NCBI RefSeq assembly: GCF_965200405.1
Contig: NZ_OZ241356.1
Span: 1,240,001 to 1,304,000, forward strand
Length of the DNA: 64,000 nucleotides
Direction of reading: 5' to 3'
DNA from: Glacieibacterium sp965200405
Lineage (GTDB): Bacteria; Pseudomonadota; Alphaproteobacteria; Sphingomonadales; Sphingomonadaceae
Shown here: piece by piece, positions 43,258 to 51,467 of the stretch
Numbering within the stretch: the stretch's first letter is position 1
Layout of the letters: each line of letters opens with the position of its first letter
Translations under genes and position numbers: made by a program
Notes under the pieces: generated by a model
Database searches by the model: none
Told to the model about the DNA's origin: nothing
What the model saw: only the letters and a program-made list of their open reading frames with translations

Positions 43258-44803
43258 GGTGATCGGCGACCCGCAGCGCGTTGGCGATGATCGTCAGCGT
43301 CGGGTTGACCGCGCCGATCGACGGGAAGAACCCGGCATCGGTGACGTAGAGATTGTCGAGCTCATGCGCCTTGCAGTCGGTGTCGAGCACCGAGGTCGCC
43401 GGGTCGGTGCCGAATCGCAGCGTCCCCGCCTGGTGCGAGGTGCCGCCGATCGGGATGTTCTTGCCGAGGTACAGCGAGCGCTCCAGCAGATGCTGATGCG
43501 CGTCTAGCTTCGACAACATGTCCTTTAACTTCTGGCGCAAGCGCTTGTGAGCCTCGTCGCCGGTCGGGCGGACGTTCAGGGTGACGCGGCCGTCGCGATC
43601 GGCGGTGATGCGGTTCTCCGGCAGCGGCAAATCCTCGGTCATCACCCAGAAGTCGAGCGCGTGGCGGGCCAGCGTGTCGAACGGCATGTCGGGGAACCAT
43701 GACAGGAACTCGGGCAGCGCCTCGGCCTTGACGACATCGCCGTGCGACTTGCCGAGCATCTGGATGCCGCCGAGCGGAAACTGCCAATCGGCGTCCTTGT
43801 CGCCGAAGTAGAAGTCGTTGAGCGCCATGGTCTTTTGGAAGGTCGTGTCGTTGGGCTCCTTCGACACCGCCATGAAGGCGGAATTGTTGTGGCGCATATA
43901 GTTGCGCCCGACCTGGTCGGAGCCGTTGGCGAGGCCGTTCGGGTGCGCGTCGCTGGCCGAGCGGAGCAGCAGCAGGGCGGAGGACAGCGCTCCGCAGGCA
44001 ATAACGACGATGTCGGCGCGGTACGTTTCAGGCGCGCCGTTGCGCACGACATGGACGCCGGTGACGCTGCGCCCGGCGGCGTCGGTCTCCAGCCGCTCAA
44101 CATAGGCGCCGGTCAGCAGGGTGACGTTGGGGTGCGTCAGCGCCGGGTCGACGCAGATGACCTGGGCGTCGGCCTTGCCGTTGGTCAGGCACGGGAAGCC
44201 ATCATAGGCGCTACAGCGGATGCAGGCGCTGTGTGGGTCGACGCGGCCGGTGTCGTCCTCGTCCAGCAGGATGGCCAGCGGCTGCGGGAAGGGGTGGTGG
44301 CCATTGCGCTCCAGCGCGTCGCACAGCGCCTGGATACGCGGCTCATGGCGGACCGGCGGGAACGGGTAGGGGGCGCTCGACCAGCCCTCGGTCGGGTCGA
44401 TGCCGCGCTGGCCGCGGACGCGGAACAGGTTTTCAGCGGCGGTGTAATAGGGCTCGAACTCGTCATAGCCCACTGGCCAGGCGGGAGAGGTGCCGTCGGC
44501 GTGCTGGATGACGCCGAAATCCTCGGGGCGGAGGCGGATCAGGGCGCCGCCATAGACCTTGGTGTTGCCGCCGACGCAGTAATGCAGCCCGGGGTGGAAG
44601 GCCTTGCCGTCATGGTCGTACCATGTTGTCCTTGCCTGGTATTTGCCGTCGACGAAGACCGCCTTGGGGTCCCAATTGTCCTGCTCGCGCTTCAGATAGT
44701 CGCCGCGTTCCAGCAACAGGATGCGCTTGCCGGTCGCCGCCAGCGACAGCGCCATGGTGCCGCCGCCCGCGCCCGAGCCGATGATGATGACGTCGTAATA
44801 CAC
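43229..44803 (-). CDS. GMC family FAD-dependent oxidoreductase
   Basis: 524 aa. FAD-binding GSGAGGGTMALSLAATGKRILLLERG at 9-34, then GLHYCVGGNTKVYGGALIRLRPEDF, IRCSAYDGFPCLTNGKADAQ, HVVRNGAPETYRADIVVIACGALSSALLLLRS and, near the end, GGTSHQAGTLRFGTDP with the catalytic-site His, and NLYVTDAGFFPSIGAVNPTLTIIANALRVADHL. Matches the glucose-methanol-choline superfamily; the short Cys-rich stretch ACIRC is typical of the pyranose/gluconate dehydrogenase-like branch. No signal peptide. Donor substrate unknown. Confidence 0.9.
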   Translation of the reverse strand: MYYDVIIIGSGAGGGTMALSLAATGKRILLLERGDYLKREQDNWDPKAVFVDGKYQARTTWYDHDGKAFHPGLHYCVGGNTKVYGGALIRLRPEDFGVIQHADGTSPAWPVGYDEFEPYYTAAENLFRVRGQRGIDPTEGWSSAPYPFPPVRHEPRIQALCDALERNGHHPFPQPLAILLDEDDTGRVDPHSACIRCSAYDGFPCLTNGKADAQVICVDPALTHPNVTLLTGAYVERLETDAAGRSVTGVHVVRNGAPETYRADIVVIACGALSSALLLLRSASDAHPNGLANGSDQVGRNYMRHNNSAFMAVSKEPNDTTFQKTMALNDFYFGDKDADWQFPLGGIQMLGKSHGDVVKAEALPEFLSWFPDMPFDTLARHALDFWVMTEDLPLPENRITADRDGRVTLNVRPTGDEAHKRLRQKLKDMLSKLDAHQHLLERSLYLGKNIPIGGTSHQAGTLRFGTDPATSVLDTDCKAHELDNLYVTDAGFFPSIGAVNPTLTIIANALRVADHLKARLGVPA

Positions 44804-44874
44804 CGGCGGTCCCTCGCTTGTCGTGCAGGAACACCTAGGCCGGACCCGGGTTCATCACGCGGAGTATTTCGCCG

Positions 44875-45333
44875 ATGATCAGCATATCCGGGGCCGTCTG
44901 GCTGCTTCCGCGCCTGAGTCTGGTCGCCATGTTCCCCTTCAGCGCCATCGACAAGATCTGGCACTGGCGCGCCTGCCTCGCCCAGACCCGCTCCAGCGGA
45001 TTGCCCGGCGCCAAGGTCATGCTGATCGCCGCAATCCTCGTCGAAGCTGTGACACCGCTCTGCATCGTATCCGGCGTCTGGGACCGCGCCGCCGCCGTGA
45101 TCCTCGCCGGCTTCTGCGTCGTTACCGCCATCCTCTACCACCCGTTCTGGTCCTATCCGGATTTCTGGAGCGACGATCCAGCCAGCGTCGCCCGCGAACA
45201 CTTCTGGCAGTTCGTCAAGAACTTCGGCCTCGTCGGTGGCCTGCTGCTGGTGGTGTTTGCCGGCACCCTGGCCGACCCGCGTACGGTCATGGCCAACCCT
45301 TTCTCCTCGACGCGGCAAACCCAGATGCGTTAA
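44875..45333 (+). CDS. DoxX family membrane protein
   Basis: 152 aa with four hydrophobic segments. LVAMFPFSAIDKIWHWRACLAQT (PFSxIDKI) and ILYHPFWSYPDFW are DoxX family blocks, with FVKNFGLVGGLLLVVFAG near the end (N-x-x-x-G-G). Members are linked to quinone or thiosulfate oxidation and stress; the substrate is unknown. Divergent from the GMC oxidoreductase (71 bp), which could be a redox partner. Confidence 0.85.
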   Translation: MISISGAVWLLPRLSLVAMFPFSAIDKIWHWRACLAQTRSSGLPGAKVMLIAAILVEAVTPLCIVSGVWDRAAAVILAGFCVVTAILYHPFWSYPDFWSDDPASVAREHFWQFVKNFGLVGGLLLVVFAGTLADPRTVMANPFSSTRQTQMR

Positions 45334-45345
45334 GCCATTCCAAGC

Positions 45346-45418
45346 GCCGGCTTAGCTCAGATGGTAGAGCACCTGATTTGTAATCAGGGGGTCGCGGGTT
45401 CGATTCCTGCAGCCGGCA
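45346..45418 (+). tRNA. tRNA-Thr(TGT)
   Basis: 73 nt: acceptor GCCGGCT/AGCCGGC, discriminator A, D arm TAGCTCAGATGGTAGAGC, anticodon stem CCTGA/TCAGG around loop TTTGTAA (anticodon TGT), T arm with GGTTCGATTCC. CCA is not encoded. Confidence 0.97.
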
Positions 45419-45511
45419 CCGTCGTCAACGTGAGGCTGCTCGGGCAAACTCACCGCAAGTTGCCGCCGCCAAGCAGCACGATAACCGTACATCGGCCCGA
45501 AGCACTCGCGA

Positions 45512-46447
45512 TCAGCAGTCCAAGGTCGGACTCTGTCCCTGCGCAGCTGCTGCCGCCGCCGCTGTGTAGTCCATCGCTTTCAGGTCGGCGATCAACCCCG
45601 GCCCGGTCGGTGTCCAGCCGAGCTGTGCCCTCGTCCAGGCGCTGGAAGCCCGCATGTCCAGACCGGCGAAGCCGGCCATCCAGCCGAAAAAGGCCGGCGC
45701 TTCCGCCTCGGACAGCGAAACCAGCGGCAAACCGACGCCGGCGGCGACGGTCTCGGCGATGTCGCGGAGCGCGACGCCCTCTTCGGCGACCGCGTGATAG
45801 CGTGCACCCTTCAACCCGCGGTCGAGGACCAGGGCGTAGAGCTTTGCGACGTCGAGCACATGCGCCGCCGACCAGCGGTTGCTGCCATCTCCGACATAGC
45901 CGACCGAGCCTTTCGCACGTGCATCGTCGATATAGGGCGAGATGAGCCCTTGCTTGACCGGGTCATGGACCTGGGGAAGCCGGACGATGCGGACATCGAC
46001 GCCTGACTCGAGCAGCGCGTTGCCCGCCTGCTCGGAGGCGATGCGCGGAATTGGGTGATGGTCGTCGTAAACGTCTTCCCTCGCAGGTCCGCCGTCACCG
46101 GGATCGCCGATCGCGACACCGGAGGTGACGAGGAACGGCCGGTTGGAGCCCTGCAGGACCGATCCCAGCGCCGTGATCACCTGCCGGTCCTTCTCGCAGT
46201 TCGCCACGAAGTTGGCGAAGTCGTGATCGAACGCCGTGTGGATCACGGCATCGGCTTGTTCCGCGCCGGCGCGCAGGCTGTCGAGATCCTCGAGAGTGCC
46301 GCGGTGCGCCTCCGCACCTGCCGCCGCCAGCGATCGTGCACCCGCGTCGGATCGTGTCAGCCCCAGCACCTGGTGCCCGGCGGCCAGCAGCTCGGGCACG
46401 ACGCGCGAGCCGATGAAACCGGTCGCGCCCGTCAAAAATACGCGCAT
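45512..46447 (-). CDS. SDR family NAD(P)-dependent oxidoreductase/epimerase
   Basis: 311 aa. Starts MRVFLTGATGFIGSRVVPELLAAGHQVLGLTRSDAGA (GxxGxxG at 7-13). It lacks a clear YxxxK, having EQAGNALLESGVDVRIVRLPQVH instead, so it is an atypical extended SDR (NmrA/YwnB-type). RIVRLPQVHDP and AAHVLDVAKLYALVLDRG follow. Probably binds NAD(P) and reduces or isomerises a small molecule. Divergent from a MmyB-type regulator, an arrangement seen often where the regulator controls the reductase. Confidence 0.8.
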   Translation of the reverse strand: MRVFLTGATGFIGSRVVPELLAAGHQVLGLTRSDAGARSLAAAGAEAHRGTLEDLDSLRAGAEQADAVIHTAFDHDFANFVANCEKDRQVITALGSVLQGSNRPFLVTSGVAIGDPGDGGPAREDVYDDHHPIPRIASEQAGNALLESGVDVRIVRLPQVHDPVKQGLISPYIDDARAKGSVGYVGDGSNRWSAAHVLDVAKLYALVLDRGLKGARYHAVAEEGVALRDIAETVAAGVGLPLVSLSEAEAPAFFGWMAGFAGLDMRASSAWTRAQLGWTPTGPGLIADLKAMDYTAAAAAAAQGQSPTLDC

Positions 46448-46452
46448 TAATT

Positions 46453-46474
46453 GTCTCCGTGATTGTTCGGAGAC
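46453..46474. promoter_or_regulatory. inverted repeat upstream of the SDR gene
   Basis: Perfect 7-8-7 inverted repeat: GTCTCCG and CGGAGAC around TGATTGTT, lying 5 to 27 bases upstream of the SDR start. In the SDR mRNA the arm nearest the start carries the likely Shine-Dalgarno sequence GGAGA. It could be an operator for the divergent regulator or a hairpin that hides the ribosome site. Confidence 0.5.
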
Positions 46475-46538
46475 GCTTTTCGGCCTAGCAATGCTCCTGT
46501 TAAAGTAGTGACTTTATCCTAGTATAGCTTTCAACAGG

Positions 46539-47378
46539 ATGACGATGACCGGAAGCACTGGCAGCCCGCTTGGTGCCTTCCTGCGCGATCGACGGTCGCG
46601 CATGGACGCAGCTGCCTTCGGCTTCAGCGGAGACCGTCGCCGCACGCCGGGACTGCGTCGGGAGGAGGTGGCCCAGCGCGCCAACATCTCGCCGACCTGG
46701 TACACCTGGCTCGAGCAGGGCAGGGGCGGCGCGCCTTCTGCCGACGTGTTGAACCGCATCGCGACGGGCCTGATGCTGACCGAGCCCGAGCGCGAACATC
46801 TGTTCATCCTTGGTCTCGGGCGCGCTCCGGCGGCCAGCTATACCGGCTCCGACGAGGTCACGCCGCGGTTGCAGCGGGTGCTGGATGCCCTGCCGATCAG
46901 CCCGGCGATCATCAAGACCGCGACCTGGGACGTCGTCGCCTGGAATGCGGCAGCGGCAATGCTGCTCACCGACTATGGCAAGCTGCCCCGCGAGCAGCGC
47001 AACATCCTCCGCCTCATGTTCACCAACTCCAGCGTCAAGGCGGCACAGCCCGATTGGCTCAGCGTCGCGCGCTACGTCGTCGGGGCGTTTCGGGCAGATG
47101 CCGTTCGCGCCGGCGCCGGTGCGGAGATCGCGCAACTGGTCGACGAATTGTCGAGGCTCAGCCCGGAATTCGCGATGCTATGGCGCAACAACGACGTTGC
47201 TGGACATGCCGACGGGATGAAGTGCCTGCGTCATCCGGAACACGGCCTGCTCGAACTGGAGTTCTCCGCCTTCTCGGTCGACGGCCGCCCTGACCTGGGG
47301 ATGATCGTTTACAACCCCGCCTCGCCTGAAACGGCCCGGCGCATCCAGTCGCTGATGGCTCCCTCACGCCAGGCCTAG
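46539..47378 (+). CDS. helix-turn-helix transcriptional regulator with MmyB-like ligand domain
   Basis: 279 aa (ATG 46539; ATG 46545 has a better-spaced AGGA). N-terminal HTH of the XRE type: GAFLRDRRSRMDAAAFGF, RRTPGLRREEVAQRANISPTWYTWLEQGR. The C-terminal MmyB-like domain starts near 100 (PRLQRVLDALPISPAIIKTATWDVVAWN) and has a PAS-like fold that may bind fatty acid or another small ligand. Likely represses or activates the divergent SDR gene. Its stop shares CTAG with the remains of a LysR gene. Confidence 0.88.
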   Translation: MTMTGSTGSPLGAFLRDRRSRMDAAAFGFSGDRRRTPGLRREEVAQRANISPTWYTWLEQGRGGAPSADVLNRIATGLMLTEPEREHLFILGLGRAPAASYTGSDEVTPRLQRVLDALPISPAIIKTATWDVVAWNAAAAMLLTDYGKLPREQRNILRLMFTNSSVKAAQPDWLSVARYVVGAFRADAVRAGAGAEIAQLVDELSRLSPEFAMLWRNNDVAGHADGMKCLRHPEHGLLELEFSAFSVDGRPDLGMIVYNPASPETARRIQSLMAPSRQA

Positions 47379-47512
47379 AGGAGCGTGGCCGGCGCTGAGA
47401 CGCCCGATGTCAGCGCAAGTCCATCGGCAAGGGCGTCGAAGACCGTCCTGTAGCGACTGCTGGTCTTCAGGTCCTCAGGCATCACGATGCAGAGCGGTAG
47501 CGCCAAGGTGAT
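47375..47512 (-). pseudogene. C-terminal remnant of a LysR-type regulator
   Basis: Only about 45 codons remain. LPLCIVMPEDLKTSSRYRTVFDALADGLAL is the usual end of a LysR effector domain (W-x-x-x-P-D-L-x-x-x-x-R-x-R-x-F-x-D-x-L-A). The stop codon is intact; no N-terminal HTH is found upstream, and the frame continues into sequence antisense to another remnant. The junction is near 47512. Assigned by pattern, moderate confidence. Confidence 0.45.
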
Positions 47513-47647
47513 GGCGGGCACGGCTTCACCTGGGATCGAGCCTATGTCGTCGACGGCAGCAAGTTCGCCCGCCGTTTCGGATTCGCTGCCATTCCGTTCG
47601 AAATCGGGGCGCCGGCCACCGTCCATGCGTTCGAGGAGGCTCTCTGA
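47513..47647 (+). pseudogene. C-terminal remnant of an SDR-type epimerase
   Basis: About 44 codons in frame end with a normal stop: GFTWDRAYVVDGSKFARRFG, then FAAIPFEIGAPATVHAFEEAL. W-D-x-x-Y-V-V-D-x-S-K-F-x-x-x-F-G is how extended SDR sugar-epimerase-type proteins often end. There is no start codon with homology upstream. It lies back to back with the LysR remnant, as if a deletion removed the 5' ends of a divergent gene pair. The 104 bases to the next gene show nothing more. Confidence 0.45.
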
Positions 47648-47751
47648 TTGCGACGGCAGCAACGCAGCCCTCGCGAATGCTGTCGTTTTGCTTTCGGATT
47701 GAGATTTTCCGCTACCGTGCAATTATCGCGCGTCGCAACAGGAGCAATTGG

Positions 47752-48657
47752 ATGTCCGAACAGCCGAAGCCGACGACAGCGAGCGCGTTTTCGCGTGAAG
47801 TGCTTACCTTGTTCGATCAGTACGTCCACGGCGCCGTTAGTCGCCGCGTCTTCCTCGAGCGCTGCGCCGGCCATGTCGGGACCGTGGCTGCGGCGACCGG
47901 CATCCTGGCGGCGCTCAGTCCTGACTTCGTGCGGGCGCAGACGATCCAGGCGTCGGACGAGCGCATCGTGACGGCATCGGTCGACATTCCTTCGCCGGCT
48001 GGTTCCGGCTCGATCAAGGCGTATGTCGCCAAGCCGCGCGGCACGTCGGCCAAGGCGCGCAAGCCGATCGTGCTGGTGATCCACGAGAATCGCGGTTTGA
48101 ACCCGCACATCGAGGATATTGCACGGCGCCTGGCGGTCGACGGCTACATCGCCGTCGCACCCGATGCGCTGACGGCACTAGGCGGTTATCCCGGTGACGA
48201 GGACAAGGCGCGCGACCTGTTCGGCAAGCTCGACCAGAAGAAGATCACCGAGGATTTCATCGCTGCCGCCGGCTATGCGCAGGCGCATCCCGAGGCGAAC
48301 GGCAAGCTGGGCGCCGTCGGCTTCTGCTACGGTGGCGGCGTCGTCAACATGCTGGCGACCCGCATTCCGACCCTGCGTGCCGGCGTGCCATTCTATGGAT
48401 CGCCGCCGCCGCTGGAGGGTGTACCGGCGATCAAGGCGGATCTGCTGTTGCACTTCGCCGGCAACGATACTCGGATCGACGCGATGTGGCCGGCCTATGA
48501 GGCGGCGCTGAAGCAGGCCGGCAAGCGCTATGAGGCGTGGATCTATCCTGGCGTCGAGCATGGCTTCAACAACAACACGACGCCGCGCTTCGACAAGGAC
48601 GCCGCGGCGCTGGCGTGGCAACGCACGATGGCGTTGTTCAAGCGCACCCTGAGCTAG
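47752..48657 (+). CDS. dienelactone hydrolase family protein, Tat-type signal
   Basis: 301 aa from ATG 47752, with AGGAG nine bases upstream. After about 29 residues there is a twin-Arg motif S30-R31-R32-V-F-L-E, then a hydrophobic stretch ending AQ near 62: a Tat-like export signal. The alpha/beta-hydrolase body has VLVIHENRGLNPHIEDIARRL (Glu of the triad), GAVGFCYGGG (nucleophile Cys), and PGVEHGFNNN (His). Such enzymes open dienelactones or related esters. Predicted periplasmic. Next to the lower meta-pathway genes but on the opposite strand. Confidence 0.88.
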   Translation: MSEQPKPTTASAFSREVLTLFDQYVHGAVSRRVFLERCAGHVGTVAAATGILAALSPDFVRAQTIQASDERIVTASVDIPSPAGSGSIKAYVAKPRGTSAKARKPIVLVIHENRGLNPHIEDIARRLAVDGYIAVAPDALTALGGYPGDEDKARDLFGKLDQKKITEDFIAAAGYAQAHPEANGKLGAVGFCYGGGVVNMLATRIPTLRAGVPFYGSPPPLEGVPAIKADLLLHFAGNDTRIDAMWPAYEAALKQAGKRYEAWIYPGVEHGFNNNTTPRFDKDAAALAWQRTMALFKRTLS

Positions 48658-48713
48658 GCTCGCTTCATCCTCCGCTGGGTCTGCGTTTTTCGCGGCTCGG
48701 CGGTTCTGTATCG

Positions 48714-49532
48714 TCAGGTGAAGTTGACGGTGAGGTCTGGTTGTCCGGTGAGAGTGAACCGGAAGGTATCGCCGGGTTTGACGGGGAGCATCCTGGTGAT
48801 GCCGCCGGAGATGACGATGTCGCCGGGTTCGAGGTTGACGCCGAACTCGAGGAGTTTGTTGGCGAGCCAGGCGGTGGACAGGGCGGGGTTGCCGAGTGCG
48901 GCGCTGCCCAGGCCCTCGGCGGCGAGGGTGCCGTTGTGATGGATCTGCATGGCGAGGGCGGCGAGGTCGCTGGTGCGCATGGCGGCGTCCCAGGGGCCGT
49001 GGGCAAAGCCGCCGTAGGAGGCGTTGTCGGCGATGGTGTCGACGAGCTTGATCTTCCAGTCGGCGATGCGGCTGTCGACGATCTCGACGGCGAGCGCGCA
49101 GGCGTCGGTGGCAGCGATCACCTGTTCGGCGGTGACGCCGGGCTGGCGGAGCGGCCGGCTGAGGCGGAAGGCGATCTCGCCCTCGATGCGCGGCTGCAGG
49201 AAGTCGGCGGCCGGGATGGTGACGACGCCGTCGCGGGTGGCATAGTGGCTGGCGGCCCAGAGCGCGCCATAGTCGGGTTCGCTGACGCCGAGCTGGGCCT
49301 GGATGGCCGGGCTGGTCAGGCCGATCTTGCGCCCGACGATGCGCTCGCCGCGGGCCAGGCGCAGGCGGCCCCAGGCGGTCTGGATGTCATAGGCGGTGGC
49401 GACGTCGATGGCGTCGGTGTCGCTGAGCGGGGCGATCGGCGTGCGCGCCGTCCAGGCGTGGTCGAGGCGCCGGGCGATGGCCTCGACATCGTGGCCGGGC
49501 GAGCGGGGGTCGGCTGTGGTCATGCCGGTCAT
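48714..49532 (-). CDS. mhpD: 2-hydroxypenta-2,4-dienoate hydratase-type enzyme
   Basis: 272 aa from ATG 49532, which overlaps the IclR stop (ATGA). Family blocks: ATAYDIQTAWGRLRLARGERIVGRKIGLTS, LQPRIEGEIAFRLSRPL (metal-binding Glu residues of the EGE set), ALAVEIVDSRIADW (second Glu, Asp), DNASYGGFAHG and ALGNPALSTAWLANKLLEFGVNLEPGDIVISGGIT. Adds water to 2-hydroxypentadienoate to give 4-hydroxy-2-oxovalerate. The related decarboxylase (4-oxalocrotonate) shares the fold, but the aldolase and dehydrogenase partners upstream favour hydratase. Confidence 0.85.
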   Translation of the reverse strand: MTGMTTADPRSPGHDVEAIARRLDHAWTARTPIAPLSDTDAIDVATAYDIQTAWGRLRLARGERIVGRKIGLTSPAIQAQLGVSEPDYGALWAASHYATRDGVVTIPAADFLQPRIEGEIAFRLSRPLRQPGVTAEQVIAATDACALAVEIVDSRIADWKIKLVDTIADNASYGGFAHGPWDAAMRTSDLAALAMQIHHNGTLAAEGLGSAALGNPALSTAWLANKLLEFGVNLEPGDIVISGGITRMLPVKPGDTFRFTLTGQPDLTVNFT

Positions 49533-50362
49533 GCCGAGCCGTGCGTGGCCGAGGTCTCGCGCAGCGGCGAGCGCGGGGCAAGGCCGATCGGGTCGCCGAG
49601 CGGCTCGACCGGGAAGACCTTGCGGCTGATCCCGGCAGCGGCGGTGTCGAGGGCGGCGCGCAGCGTGGCGAGGCGCTCGGGGGTCATGCGCTCGACGGTG
49701 TCGGTCGCCGAGATGGCAGCGACGATGGCGCCCTGGGCGTCGCGGATCGGCACGGCGATGCAGCACATGTCCTCGCGCACCTCGCGGTCGTCGAGGGCAA
49801 AGCCGGTGCGGCGGATCTCGTCGAGATGGGTGCGCAGCGCCTCGGGATCGGTGATCGTATAGGGGGTCAGCGGGATCAGCGGGCCGCTGAGCAGGAAGCG
49901 GTCGAGTTCCTCCTGGGGCAGGGCGGCGAGCAGGACCTTGCCGAGCCCCGAGCAATAGGCCTCGAGCTGGGCGCCGAGGCGGGTGAAGGTGTGGAACGAG
50001 GTCGGGGTGCCGACCTTGGAGACATAGGTGACCATGCCGTCGTCGAGCAGCCCGATGTGCAGCGTCACGTCGAGCTGGCGCGCCAGCTGGACGATCATGC
50101 CCTGCGAGGCCTCGTGCAGCAGGTTGCCGATGTCGACGTCGCGGGACAGCGACAGCAGCAGCATGCCGGGGCGGTAGCGTCCGCGCGGGCCGCGCACCAC
50201 GGCGCCGACTTCCTCCAGGGTCTGCATCAGGCGGTAGCCCGAGGCCTCGGGCAGGCCGGCGCGCCGGCTGAGCTCCGAGCTGGTCAGCCATTCGTCGGGT
50301 CCGACGAACAGCTTGAGCATCCGGAAGGCCTTGATGACCGATTGATTCCTGGGGGTCGACAT
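49529..50362 (-). CDS. IclR family transcriptional regulator
   Basis: 277 aa. N-terminal winged helix: SVIKAFRMLKLFVGPDEWLTSSELSRRAGLPEASGYRLMQTLEEVGAVVRG. The C-terminal IclR effector domain has LLHEASQGMIVQLARQLDVTLHIGLLDDGMVTYVSKVG, AYCSGLGKVLLAALP, RRTGFALDDREVREDMCCIAVPIRDAQG. It lies inside the catabolic operon, 40 bp after the aldolase gene and overlapping the hydratase start by 4 bp, so it is probably co-transcribed and autoregulated. Ligand unknown; likely an aromatic-pathway intermediate. Confidence 0.92.
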   Translation of the reverse strand: MSTPRNQSVIKAFRMLKLFVGPDEWLTSSELSRRAGLPEASGYRLMQTLEEVGAVVRGPRGRYRPGMLLLSLSRDVDIGNLLHEASQGMIVQLARQLDVTLHIGLLDDGMVTYVSKVGTPTSFHTFTRLGAQLEAYCSGLGKVLLAALPQEELDRFLLSGPLIPLTPYTITDPEALRTHLDEIRRTGFALDDREVREDMCCIAVPIRDAQGAIVAAISATDTVERMTPERLATLRAALDTAAAGISRKVFPVEPLGDPIGLAPRSPLRETSATHGSA

Positions 50363-50402
50363 GGTTGTTCTCAGCCCTTCAAACCCGACAAACTCTCCGT
50401 GC

Positions 50403-51467
50403 TCACAGTCCCTCGCCTGCCGGGGCAGGTCGACCGGTGTTCGACTGGCCGGCAGCGACCATGTCGAGTGCGACGTCTACTATCATGTCTTCCTGCCCGC
50501 CGACCATCCGTCGCCGGCCGAGCTCGACCAGGATGCTGCGGGTGTCGACGCCGTACTCCTCGCTGGCCTTTTCGGCATGGCGCAGGAACGAGGAGTAGAC
50601 CCCGGCATAGCCCAGGCTGAGCGTCTCGCGATCGACGCGGACCGGGCGGTCCTGCATCGGGCGGACGAGATCCTCGGCGGCGTCCATCAGCTTGAACAGG
50701 TCGCAGCCGTGGTGCCAGCCCTTGCGGTCGGCAGCGGCGATGAACACCTCGAGCGGGGCGTTGCCGGCGCCGGCACCCATGCCCGCCAGCGAGGCGTCGA
50801 TGCGCACCGCGCCGCCCTGCGCGCCGACGATCGAGTTGGCGACGCCGAGCGACAGGTTGTGGTGGGCGTGGATGCCGCGCTGGGTCTCGGGCCGCAGCAC
50901 GCGCTCATAGGCCTCGAGCCGGGCGGTGTAGCCGTCCATGTCGAGGGCGCCGCCGCTGTCGGTGACATAGACGCAGTCGACGCCGTAGTCCTCCATCAGC
51001 CTGGCCTGCTGCGCCAGCGCGTCGGGCTCGGACATGTGACTCATCATCAGGAACCCCGAGACGTCCATGCCGAGCTTCTTGGCAAAGCCGATGTGCTGCT
51101 TCGAGATGTCGGCCTCGGTGCAGTGCGTCGCGACGCGGACCGAGGTGACGCCGAGGTCATGGGCGCGGTGCAGGTCCTCGATGGTGCCGATGCCGGGGAT
51201 CAGCAGGGTGGTCAGCCGCGCCTTGGTGACGGTCTTGCCGACCGCCTCGATCCACTCCCAGTCGGTGTGGGCGCCAAAGCCGTAGTTGAACGACGAGCCG
51301 TTGAGGCCGTCGCCGTGCGCGACCTCGATCGCATCGACGCCGGCCTCGTCGAGGGCGCGGGCGATGTCGACGACCTGCTGGATGCTGTACTTGTGCCGGA
51401 CCGCGTGCATGCCGTCGCGCAGCGTCACGTCCTGGATGTAGAGCTTGTCGGTGCGGGGGTCGAACAT
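50403..51467 (-). CDS. mhpE: 4-hydroxy-2-oxovalerate aldolase
   Basis: 354 aa. DREB-type TIM barrel: LYIQDVTLRDGMHAVRHKYSIQQV, with R17, D18 and H21 at the active site; VDAIEVAHGDGLNGSSFNYGFGAHTD; HAHHNLSLGVANSIVGAQGGAVRIDASLAGMGAGAGNAPLE, which supplies the metal-binding His pair. Splits 4-hydroxy-2-oxovalerate to pyruvate and acetaldehyde, and normally forms a channelled complex with the acylating aldehyde dehydrogenase encoded just upstream (TGATG overlap, one base). Close to DmpG/MhpE. Confidence 0.95.
   Translation of the reverse strand: MFDPRTDKLYIQDVTLRDGMHAVRHKYSIQQVVDIARALDEAGVDAIEVAHGDGLNGSSFNYGFGAHTDWEWIEAVGKTVTKARLTTLLIPGIGTIEDLHRAHDLGVTSVRVATHCTEADISKQHIGFAKKLGMDVSGFLMMSHMSEPDALAQQARLMEDYGVDCVYVTDSGGALDMDGYTARLEAYERVLRPETQRGIHAHHNLSLGVANSIVGAQGGAVRIDASLAGMGAGAGNAPLEVFIAAADRKGWHHGCDLFKLMDAAEDLVRPMQDRPVRVDRETLSLGYAGVYSSFLRHAEKASEEYGVDTRSILVELGRRRMVGGQEDMIVDVALDMVAAGQSNTGRPAPAGEGL

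Noticed and set aside
49533..50291. Upstream extension of the hydratase frame
   Set aside because: Lies within the IclR coding region in another frame; translation is Arg/Pro-rich noise. The ATG at 49532 overlapping the IclR stop is the natural start.
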